Source of the DNA: Sedimentisphaerales bacterium
Lineage (GTDB): Bacteria; Planctomycetota; Phycisphaerae; Sedimentisphaerales; Anaerobacaceae
Assembly: GCA_016933985.1 (NCBI GenBank)
Contig: JAFGTU010000484.1
Location: 1-7,621 of the forward strand
Length of the DNA: 7,621 bases
Direction of reading: 5' to 3'
Shown here: positions 1 to 4,560 of the stretch, piece by piece
How positions within the stretch are numbered: the stretch's first letter is position 1
How the letters are laid out: every line of letters starts with the position of its first letter
The notes under the pieces: model-generated
Database searches by the model: none
Told to the model about the DNA's origin: nothing
What the model saw: only the letters and a program-made list of their open reading frames with translations
Translations under genes and position numbers: made by a program

Positions 1-656
1 AAGCCTGTCCAGGCTGCTCCGAGGGTCCGGGCCAATTCGCGGTGTTCTTCGCTCCGGGTGAATACGAAGACGGGGCTATCGGGGAATTTGTATCTAACGA
101 CCTGAATTACGATATGTGCCGAGGCGCCAAAGCCGAAGAGGCCGACGATTTGGCCGTTGTCGATTTCGGCTAATTTGACGGCGCGGTAGCCGATGACGCC
201 TGCGCAGAGCAGCGGGGCGGCCTGGTCGTCCGTGAACGTATCGGGAATCGGATGGGCGAAGGCCTCACGGACGACCATATACTCTGCATAGCCGCCATCG
301 GCATCCTTGCCGGTCCATTTGGCGGCATCACAGAGATTTTCGCAGCCGGATTGGCAGAAGGCGCATTTGCCGCAGGTTGAGTGCAGCCAGGTTATTCCGA
401 CTCGCTGCTGCGTAGCGAACTTCGCAGCGGTCTTTCCTTTATCTACGACCGTTCCCACTATTTGATGGCCCAGGACTATCGGCCATTTGGTGGGCGGGAG
501 CCTGCCCTCGATTTCGTCAAGGTCGGTATGGCACAGGCCGCAGCATGAGACCTTGACGAGTATCTCGTTATCGGCCGGCACGGGCCTGGGCAGGTCGGCG
601 AGCCTGAGCCGATTATGCTCGATAGGGCCGGTCTTATCCAATACCATTGCCTTCAT
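1..656 (-). CDS. Zinc-dependent alcohol dehydrogenase (MDR family), 3' end cut by window edge
   Basis: Reading the minus strand from the ATG at 656-654 gives 218 codons with no stop before the left edge, so about two thirds of a roughly 330-350-residue enzyme is present. It is a medium-chain NAD(P)-dependent alcohol dehydrogenase, expected to interconvert alcohols and aldehydes in the cytosol. Visible catalytic-zinc ligands are C42 (in GLCHTD), H64 (in VLGHQIVG) and C151. The structural-zinc cysteines are C95, C98, C101 and C109. The Rossmann nucleotide loop GFGASAH begins at G175. The motifs GHQIVG, GGYAEY and LLCAGVIGYRA resemble the 'zinc-binding alcohol dehydrogenase family protein' group (TIGR02822 type, from memory). 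The usual Glu after the zinc-binding His is Gln here, as I recall being normal for that group. The start overlaps the macrodomain stop in an ATGA, with a GGGAG-like ribosome site upstream, so translation is probably coupled. Substrate cannot be told. Confidence 0.93.
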   Translation of the reverse strand, partial: MKAMVLDKTGPIEHNRLRLADLPRPVPADNEILVKVSCCGLCHTDLDEIEGRLPPTKWPIVLGHQIVGTVVDKGKTAAKFATQQRVGITWLHSTCGKCAFCQSGCENLCDAAKWTGKDADGGYAEYMVVREAFAHPIPDTFTDDQAAPLLCAGVIGYRAVKLAEIDNGQIVGLFGFGASAHIVIQVVRYKFPDSPVFVFTRSEEHRELARTLGAAWTG

Positions 657-1183
657 TTCGAGGTCTCCCGTTCAAGGTGCTTTGCAAAGAGGAGGTAATC
701 GGAGCGGCCGAAGAGACAGAAGACGATTTTCTCCAGGCCGGTCGGGCCCTTGAGATATTCGAGGGCGGTTGACAGCATTATTTCGGCGCATCGCTGGATT
801 GGAAAGCCGAAGATGCCGGTGCTTATGGCGGGGAAGGCTATGCTCTTGAGATGGTTCTCATCGGCCACTTTGAGTGAGTTCAGCGTGGCGTTTTTCAGCT
901 TCTGGTCCTCATTTCCCTCGCCCATTCGCGGTCCGACGGCGTGGATAACGTATTTGGCCTTGAGGTCGCCGGCGGTGGTTATTACTGCTCCTCCGACGAA
1001 TGTTCCGCCGATTTTGTTGCATTCCGCCTGTATTTTTGGCCCGCCCCTTCTCCTGATTGCTCCGGCGACCCCGCCGCCGAGGATTAGTTGTGCGTTTGCG
1101 GCGTTTACGATGGCGTCGGCGTCGATTTCCGTAATATCGGTTTCGACGAGCTCTATGACTTTGTCCTCGATTTTGACGTTCAT
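653..1183 (-). CDS. Macrodomain protein (ADP-ribose binding / O-acetyl-ADP-ribose deacetylase-like)
   Basis: A 176-residue, single-domain macrodomain. It shows the family signatures in order: ETDIT (residues 14-18, with the Asp that contacts adenine), IVNAAN (25-30), the glycine-rich loop GGGVAGAI (36-43), YVIHAVGP (78-85) and the phosphate loop AISTGIFGFP (119-128). Enzymes of this type bind ADP-ribose and often hydrolyse O-acetyl-ADP-ribose or remove ADP-ribose from Asp/Glu side chains; which activity applies here is not visible. I chose the ATG at 1183-1181 because AAGGAG at 1198-1193 lies 9 nt upstream and the macrodomain fold begins there. The same frame is open to an ATG at 1381, but that 66-codon extension reads through repeat-like DNA and lacks a ribosome site. 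The stop overlaps the ADH start (ATGA), marking this as the first gene of a two-gene operon. Confidence 0.93.
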   Translation of the reverse strand: MNVKIEDKVIELVETDITEIDADAIVNAANAQLILGGGVAGAIRRRGGPKIQAECNKIGGTFVGGAVITTAGDLKAKYVIHAVGPRMGEGNEDQKLKNATLNSLKVADENHLKSIAFPAISTGIFGFPIQRCAEIMLSTALEYLKGPTGLEKIVFCLFGRSDYLLFAKHLERETSK

Positions 1184-1223
1184 GATCTCGGTCTCCTTAT
1201 GTTCAAAACCGCCATACAGGTTA

Positions 1224-1249
1224 TTGCTTTCATAGGGAATTGAAAGCAA
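1224..1249. promoter_or_regulatory. Perfect 9-bp inverted repeat upstream of the macrodomain gene
   Basis: The arms TTGCTTTCA (1224-1232) and TGAAAGCAA (1241-1249) are exactly complementary around an 8-bp spacer. The element ends about 40 bp before the macrodomain start codon. It could be a dimeric repressor operator or an mRNA leader hairpin; it has no T tract, so it is not a normal terminator. The symmetry is seen directly; the function is inferred. Confidence 0.5.
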
Positions 1250-1440
1250 AATCCGGGTTGGTATGTCGGAGGTCGGATGTCGGATATCGTATCTCGTGTT
1301 GCGGCGGGGTATCCGGGTTCGCCAGAGGCTTCGCCGCGATAGATTGGGTTTGATTGGGTTTGTTTTGCATAATTGAGGCATAGCGACTAAGCCCTATAGG
1401 CCCCTTTCGGGGGCACAAAGGTATAAAGGGTGGAAGGGGA
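1250..1440. repeat. Gene-less stretch resembling dispersed planctomycete intergenic repeats
   Basis: On the minus strand this reads AAACCCAATCAAACCCAATC-like repeats (around 1340-1365), then CGAGATACGATATCCGACATCCGACCTCCGACAT-style iterations (around 1263-1300; near-tandem TCCGACAT/TCCGACCT units). Such strings occur as non-coding filler in Phycisphaerae-type genomes and yield spurious ORFs rich in NPIKPN and RHPTSD. GCCCC/GGGGC at about 1400-1414 can form a short hairpin. I see no protein or RNA gene. The stretch would lie in the long leader of the macrodomain operon if that starts at the promoter at 1583-1611. Confidence 0.45.
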
Positions 1441-1498
1441 CCAGGTAACTGCGGGGCTGGGGGCGGCTGAGCCTTGCGGGGCAGCGTGAAGAGGCAAA

Positions 1499-1528
1499 CC
1501 ACGAATTAACACGAACGCACACGAATTG
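1499..1528. repeat. Short near-tandem repeat, ACGAA every 10 bp
   Basis: ACGAA recurs at 1501, 1511 and 1521 with exact 10-bp spacing inside the string ACGAATTAACACGAACGCAC and its continuation. The intervening bases differ. This is non-coding and resembles the degenerate micro-arrays seen further right in the same spacer. Confidence 0.6.
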
Positions 1529-1582
1529 AAACAAAAGTTGAGGATGGAGTATCATTATTCAGTTTCCATTAGTTTGATGTGT

Positions 1583-1611
1583 ATTATATCATATTGTGAG
1601 TTCGATGTCAA
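1583..1611 (-). promoter_or_regulatory. Full-consensus sigma70-type promoter, minus strand
   Basis: On the minus strand TTGACA (1611-1606) and TATAAT (1588-1583) are separated by exactly 17 bp, a perfect match to the housekeeping consensus. Transcription would start near 1576 and head towards the macrodomain-ADH operon, giving a leader of about 390 nt. The arms GTTTGA (1572-1577) and TCAAAC (1608-1613) form a 6-bp inverted repeat that brackets the promoter, so repression is conceivable. A closer, weaker promoter for the operon cannot be excluded. Confidence 0.75.
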
Positions 1612-1622
1612 ACAAATTTCAC

Positions 1623-1750
1623 CACGAAAGACACGAAGGGCACGAAGATAGTCTGATTGCGGATGTCGCGGATCCATTCGACAAGCTGAGGACAGATTTG
1701 CGCAGATTTACACAGATTTTTTGACTGGGTTGGCCACTAAGGCACTAAGG
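1623..1750. repeat. Cluster of three short near-tandem arrays with 9, 10 and 8 bp periods
   Basis: CACGAA occurs at 1623, 1632 and 1641 (period 9). CAGATTT occurs at 1693, 1703 and 1713 (period 10). CACTAAGG occurs at 1735 and 1743 (period 8). All are non-coding and lie one after another in the gene-less spacer. The same kinds of strings are familiar as dispersed intergenic sequence in planctomycete genomes; that comparison is from memory. Confidence 0.6.
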
Positions 1751-1764
1751 GCGTGTGAGAAGTG

Positions 1765-1866
1765 GCACGACCATCCTGGCCGTGCGTTTCGCGAGGAAGC
1801 CCGCTCGTAGGAAAAAGACGAATTACAGGCCTAAGGCCTGCGACGCATGGGCAAGATGCCCATGCC
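1765..1866. repeat. Palindrome-rich dispersed element
   Basis: Three hairpins follow each other: GCACG/CGTGC (1765-1769 with 1781-1785), CAGGCCT/AGGCCTG (1826-1832 with 1834-1840) and a perfect 9-bp stem GCATGGGCA/TGCCCATGC around AGA (1845-1853 with 1857-1865). The GGGCAAGATGCCCATGCCAC string gives 'GQDAHAT' or 'GKMPMP' spurious peptides that recur in planctomycete and verrucomicrobial annotations, which points to a multi-copy, REP/MITE-like non-coding element. No transposase or clear terminal repeats are visible here. Confidence 0.55.
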
Positions 1867-2143
1867 ACGACAGAACGGCTTCTCATACACGCTCTAAGAC
1901 ACGAAGGATGGGAGGGGAGGGGGATCAGGAGGTCAGGAGATCCGGTTATCAGGGGTGGAGGGCGGGGCCGGTTGAAATTTGTGAACGAATTGGTTGTTTT
2001 TGAGGCTCATCCGGTTAATGGGTAGGCGCCTAATACTACAATGCGGGATTGAAGGGCCGGCGGAAGAAATGTACTTGGCGAGGGTGAAAATAGGGTTCTG
2101 CGACAGATTCTTAGTGAGAAACCATTTTCTTCTGGTTTTTTGC
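1867..2143. other. Gene-less spacer, nothing recognised
   Basis: Between the palindromic element and the promoter of the PEP-CTERM gene there is a purine-rich patch (about 1905-1970) but no ORF with a credible start, no structured RNA that I can recognise and no strong terminator. A weak AAACC/GGTTT hairpin with a T run at 2119-2140 could end transcription arriving from the left, but the stem is only 5 bp. Confidence 0.4.
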
Positions 2144-2172
2144 TTGACACACAGCAGGAGGTGAGTTAGAAT
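2144..2172 (+). promoter_or_regulatory. Sigma70-type promoter of the PEP-CTERM gene
   Basis: TTGACA (2144-2149) and TAGAAT (2167-2172) are spaced by 17 bp. A second TATAAT follows at 2175-2180 but is too far from the -35 box. Transcription should start near 2179, leaving a leader of about 148 nt before the ATG at 2327. Confidence 0.78.
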
Positions 2173-2221
2173 ATTATAATATACGATATAGGTCTGGATT
2201 CCGAATAATACTTTCGCACAC

Positions 2222-2249
2222 GGCGAAGCAATGCGGACGCAGTTGCGCC
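2222..2249 (+). other. Possible hairpin in the leader of the PEP-CTERM mRNA
   Basis: GGC (2222-2224) can pair with GCC (2247-2249), GCAA (2228-2231) with TTGC (2243-2246), and TGC (2232-2234) with GCA (2239-2241) around a GGAC loop. Bulges interrupt the stem and G2245-C2246 is shared between alternatives. It matches no riboswitch consensus I know. It may only affect mRNA stability. Confidence 0.3.
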
Positions 2250-2326
2250 GAAGGCGGGTATTTTAGAAATCGCTGGGCAATCGGCACGGAGGTCTGATTA
2301 GGCCGGTTGATGGAAGGGGAAAGTTG

Positions 2327-2854
2327 ATGAAAAGGCTTCTTCCTTTAGTATTGGTTTTGGCGATTTCCGCCGGAGCTAACGCGGCAATAGAGTTGTCCAT
2401 TAATGGAGAGCCGGCGCCGGATACTTACACGATGAATGTATTTGATATCATCGTGATCGACGTCCGTTCCAACGATTCCAGCAACTATGGCGCATGGCTT
2501 GTGCTTGAAGACTGTGCCGCCGGTTTGGGCGAGTGGGCAAGTGATTTGAGAAAGCTGCCCGCAGCAGGCGACCCGCCCTGGGTGATCGACCCTAACCCTG
2601 ACTTTCCCTGCTGGTGGGAACTCGATGCACACAGCTACGACCCGGCTCATCCGATTCTGCCAGGCGTACACTTCGAGGTCGACTTCCGCTGCCTGGGCGA
2701 GGGCGATGTCGTCATAACGCTGCGTTCTTATGACGAGACCGAAATTGACAGAATAACCATCCACCAGATTCCCGAGCCGGGGACGGTCGTGCTGCTGGGC
2801 CTGGGCGGCTTGGGGTTGGTCAGCAAGCATGGCGGCGGGCGGCGGAAGGCGTGA
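2327..2854 (+). CDS. Secreted PEP-CTERM domain protein, function unknown
   Basis: A 175-residue protein. It starts with a signal peptide: MKR, a hydrophobic run LLPLVLVLAISA, then GANA with cleavage likely after residue 19. A beta-rich, acidic central region (about 20-145) follows, ending in DVVITLRSYDETEIDRITIHQ. The C-terminus has a PEP-CTERM sorting signal: PEP at 149-151, a glycine/leucine-rich membrane segment (152-165) and a basic tail with GGGRRKA. Family knowledge says such proteins are exported and processed by an exosortase, often linked to extracellular polysaccharide. The central part resembles the cohesin-like domain of many small Phycisphaerae PEP-CTERM proteins, but I cannot assign a fold with certainty. 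I start at ATG 2327, not the TTG at 2324, because AAGGGG (2314-2319) is well spaced for it. The gene stands alone behind its own promoter and converges with the methyltransferase gene. No exosortase gene is in view. Confidence 0.88.
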   Translation: MKRLLPLVLVLAISAGANAAIELSINGEPAPDTYTMNVFDIIVIDVRSNDSSNYGAWLVLEDCAAGLGEWASDLRKLPAAGDPPWVIDPNPDFPCWWELDAHSYDPAHPILPGVHFEVDFRCLGEGDVVITLRSYDETEIDRITIHQIPEPGTVVLLGLGGLGLVSKHGGGRRKA

Positions 2855-2900
2855 CTCGTGGCCCGCGACTCGTGATCTGTGGGGGAGGTGTGGATGGAGC

Positions 2901-2961
2901 GAAAATCCGAAATCCGAAGCTCGAAATCCGAAGCAAATTCGGATCTCGAATTATCGAATGA
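2901..2961. repeat. Degenerate AATCCGAA repeat in the convergent spacer
   Basis: AATCCGAA recurs at about 2904, 2911 and 2925, followed by the related AATTCGGATCTCGAATTATCGAATG. The array is short, imperfect and non-coding. I read it as one copy of a dispersed intergenic filler sequence common in this kind of genome. A GCCCC/GGGGC hairpin (2978-2982 with 2987-2991) follows but lacks a T tract on either strand. Confidence 0.6.
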
Positions 2962-3041
2962 CCAAAGCTATCCGGGCGCCCCCTAAGGGGCAAGGTTACG
3001 CTCCCGGCTTGTTAGGCATATCCTGGCATTGGGAATTGGGG

Positions 3042-3737
3042 TCATCTTTTCTTTAGGGTCAATCCGACTCCGCTTCGGATAATCGTCTCCAGTTTGGGAT
3101 TTGTCGTTATGGCTTCCATGTATTTGGGGTCGGCCATGCCCGGGGTGATATTGTGGGCAATGATAAGGCCGCCGGGACGGATTAACGGCAGGAGCTTCGT
3201 GAGATAGTCGATGTAGCCTTCTTTATCTGCATCGAGGAAGAGGATATCGATGGGGTCTTTTAGCTTCTTCACTTCCTCGTGGGCATCGCCTTCGACGAGC
3301 GTGATGATATCAGCCATTCCGGCCCGCTTGAAGTTTGCGCGCGCGGTTGCGGCCCGCTGGGCGTCGATTTCGAATGTTGTGAGCTTTCCGCCGGTTTTCC
3401 GGAGGGCCATCCCGAACCAGATTCCGGAGTAGCCGGTTGATGTTCCGACCTCAACGACGCTCCTGGCATTCATGGACTCGGCGGTAATTCGGAAAAACCT
3501 GCCATCCTGCGGGGGGACATTGCGATAGCTCTGGTTGGCCCGTATATCATCGAGGATGCTGAGAATCAGTTTTTCATTATCGTCCATCGGGACAGGCGTT
3601 TTCTCGAGCTCGGAATCAGCTTGTCCCCTTGAGATTCCTCTGCCTGCACGTCCAGCGAGGGCGTTTGACAAGAGAATTCCTGAAATGCCAATGGGGAGAA
3701 TAGTTGATATGAGGATTGTTCTAAAGCTGTTTCCCAT
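3042..3737 (-). CDS. Class I SAM-dependent O-methyltransferase with N-terminal signal peptide
   Basis: A 231-residue protein. Residues 1-28 look like a cleavable signal peptide: a hydrophobic core from about residue 8 to 24 ending in SNALA, with cleavage likely after A28. The rest is a catechol-O-methyltransferase-like Rossmann domain: SAM motif I VVEVGTSTGYSG (94-105), acidic E123/D125 after strand 2, GDA (150-152), DILFLDADK (164-172) and RPGGLIIAHN (187-196). Related enzymes move the SAM methyl group to a hydroxyl and bind a metal through the Asp of DADK and a later Asp-Asn pair; here that pair is His195-Asn196. The start at 3737 is supported by AAAGGA at 3750-3745, 7 nt away. It is a single gene with its own promoter, divergent from the 6S RNA gene. 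Substrate is unknown. An export signal on a SAM enzyme is unusual, so the hydrophobic segment may instead be a membrane anchor. Confidence 0.9.
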   Translation of the reverse strand: MGNSFRTILISTILPIGISGILLSNALAGRAGRGISRGQADSELEKTPVPMDDNEKLILSILDDIRANQSYRNVPPQDGRFFRITAESMNARSVVEVGTSTGYSGIWFGMALRKTGGKLTTFEIDAQRAATARANFKRAGMADIITLVEGDAHEEVKKLKDPIDILFLDADKEGYIDYLTKLLPLIRPGGLIIAHNITPGMADPKYMEAITTNPKLETIIRSGVGLTLKKR

Positions 3738-3819
3738 TTTGATTTCCTTTCATTTCAAAAAAGGTCTTCAAGCCATTTCTCACCCGGTCGTCCCGGGCGA
3801 GCAAAGGGTAATTTTGCGT

Positions 3820-3848
3820 AGAATAGCAGGTTGCGGACGTGGAATCAA
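3820..3848 (-). promoter_or_regulatory. Promoter of the methyltransferase gene
   Basis: On the minus strand TTGATT (3848-3843) and TATTCT (3825-3820) are 17 bp apart. The start would be near 3813, giving a leader of about 75 nt that contains a small CCCGG/CCGGG hairpin (3783-3787 with 3793-3797). The -35 box lies about 60 bp from the oppositely oriented -35 box of the 6S RNA gene. Confidence 0.65.
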
Positions 3849-3910
3849 GCCAGATGCCTGCGGATCCTGTCGGTTGCGGGGATAACTTGTTGGATTTCGA
3901 CCATTTTTTG

Positions 3911-3939
3911 TTGACTGGGGTGTTGATTTCCGATATAAT
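3911..3939 (+). promoter_or_regulatory. Strong promoter of the 6S RNA gene
   Basis: TTGACT (3911-3916) and TATAAT (3934-3939) are separated by exactly 17 bp. Transcription would start near 3946, precisely where the foldable RNA begins. Confidence 0.85.
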
Positions 3940-3945
3940 GAAAAT

Positions 3946-4177
3946 GCGGGCTAACCCCTGTGGTGCTCGTGTTTGAAAGCAGTATTTGAAAGAACCGATA
4001 CCCGTACTCAGGGAAATCAGGCCTTGGTGGATCGGACACGCCTACTTGATAGGACTTCCGGACACAAGTAACGATTACCCACCTGGAAGTAATGGGTTCT
4101 CTTCAAGACGCTTTGACACGGCACAGACGGAGGTAAGCCCTGCGACGACAAAAAGGCCCGCTTCGGCGGGCCTTTTT
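3946..4177 (+). ncRNA. ssrS: 6S RNA (RNA polymerase-binding regulatory RNA)
   Basis: A free-standing RNA unit of about 230 nt. 6S RNA imitates an open promoter and holds the housekeeping RNA polymerase in stationary phase. The 5' part CCCTGTGGTGCTCGTG resembles the E. coli 6S start (CTGAGATGTTCG), and CCCTGCGACGAC near 4138-4149 resembles its 3' end. The fold can be read off. Closing stem: GGGCT.ACC/GGT.AGCCC (3948-3956 with 4132-4140), CTGTG/CACAG (3958-3962 with 4122-4126), CGTGT/ACACG (3968-3972 with 4116-4120), AAAGC/GCTTT (3976-3980 with 4110-4114), TTGAAAGAACC with GGTTCT and TTCAA (3986-3996 with 4095-4106). A central bubble follows (3997-4022 against 4087-4094). Apical stem: GGTGGATCG with CGAT and CCACC (4026-4034 with 4072-4083) and TACTTG/CAAGTA (4043-4048 with 4065-4070). 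No conserved ORF lies in it. The overall shape is the 6S shape; identity rests on pattern, not a covariance-model search. Confidence 0.78.
4150..4177 (+). terminator. Intrinsic terminator of the 6S RNA gene
   Basis: A perfect 7-bp stem GGCCCGC/GCGGGCC (4155-4161 with 4166-4172) with a TTCG tetraloop, preceded by five A and followed by five T. The A run could let it work on the minus strand too, shielding the upstream genes from glgP-side transcription. Confidence 0.93.
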
Positions 4178-4311
4178 CGCATTTCCGGGGGCCATTCAGG
4201 CTTAGGGAGGGTGAAATATAGGACTATAGGGCATATTTTCGAAGGCATCAGAGGCGTTCGCGGGGCCTGAAGGCCGCAGGGAAATGCGAAACACTAAACG
4301 GGAAATGCGAA
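4176..4311. repeat. GGGAAATGCGAA direct repeat with an inverted partner
   Basis: GGGAAATGCGAA occurs at 4279-4290 and again at 4300-4311 (21-bp period). The reverse complement of 11 of these bases, TTCGCATTTCC, is at 4176-4186, directly after the 6S terminator. The three copies could be protein-binding sites or allow the RNA to fold back over about 100 nt. No ORF in this stretch looks real. Confidence 0.5.
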
Positions 4312-4415
4312 TCACCGAAGATCCGAATTGGAAGGACACCATAACATCCTATTTCGCAAGTAGTTATAGCAGGCGGATTTCACGAGCACGAAATCAAGTT
4401 CGGCAGGGTGACAGG

Positions 4416-4446
4416 CCCCATAAGGCGGCTATCGATGGGGTTTTTT
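4416..4446 (+). terminator. Terminator-like hairpin in the glgP leader region
   Basis: CCCCAT (4416-4421) pairs with ATGGGG (4435-4440) around a 13-nt loop, and six T follow at once. It lies 115 bp before the glgP start. It may stop read-through from the left or act as an attenuator if the glgP transcript starts upstream of it. I recognise no riboswitch aptamer ahead of it. Confidence 0.5.
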
Positions 4447-4477
4447 GGGGTAAAGCCGGCGATTGGATTGGCCGATT

Positions 4478-4494
4478 ACATTGTGGACCAATGT
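4478..4494. promoter_or_regulatory. Inverted repeat upstream of glgP, possible operator
   Basis: ACATTG (4478-4483) and CAATGT (4489-4494) are perfectly complementary around TGGAC. The site lies about 65 bp before the start codon, a common place for a dimeric regulator. I could not find a convincing -35/-10 pair for glgP between here and the start, so the promoter may be weak or use another sigma factor. Confidence 0.4.
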
Positions 4495-4560
4495 GCAACC
4501 TTTTTTTGGTTTTAGACTGTTAGTATTTGTCAATACGAGACTTACACGGAGAAGTGGAAA

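Noticed and set aside
750..1235. 161-codon open frame on the plus strand
   Set aside because: It mirrors the macrodomain gene, whose motifs and ribosome site are clear; the mirror protein is serine-rich and shows no domain.
1184..1381. 66-codon N-terminal extension of the macrodomain protein
   Set aside because: It translates repeat-like DNA, lacks a ribosome site, and would put a strong AAGGAG site inside the gene next to the true start.
1230..1502. 90-codon minus-strand open frame rich in proline
   Set aside because: It is out of frame with any family I know and covers the dispersed intergenic repeat; a typical spurious call in such genomes.
1499..1750. CRISPR array
   Set aside because: The repeat units are only 5-8 bp with 8-10 bp periods, so there is no room for spacers, and no cas gene is nearby.
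1755..2025. Two overlapping plus-strand frames of 82 and 87 codons
   Set aside because: Both run across the palindromic element and purine-rich filler; no ribosome site or domain.
3946..4177. tmRNA, SRP RNA or RNase P RNA as the identity of the ncRNA
   Set aside because: There is no tRNA-like acceptor end or tag reading frame, no SRP domain IV motif, and it is too short and lacks the conserved cores of RNase P RNA.
3986..4270. 94-codon plus-strand frame across the ncRNA and its terminator
   Set aside because: It crosses a strong terminator and overlaps the base-paired RNA; no ribosome site of note.
4330..4446. Riboswitch (c-di-GMP, fluoride, cobalamin) before glgP
   Set aside because: None of the conserved aptamer cores of these classes can be found; only the terminator-like hairpin is present.
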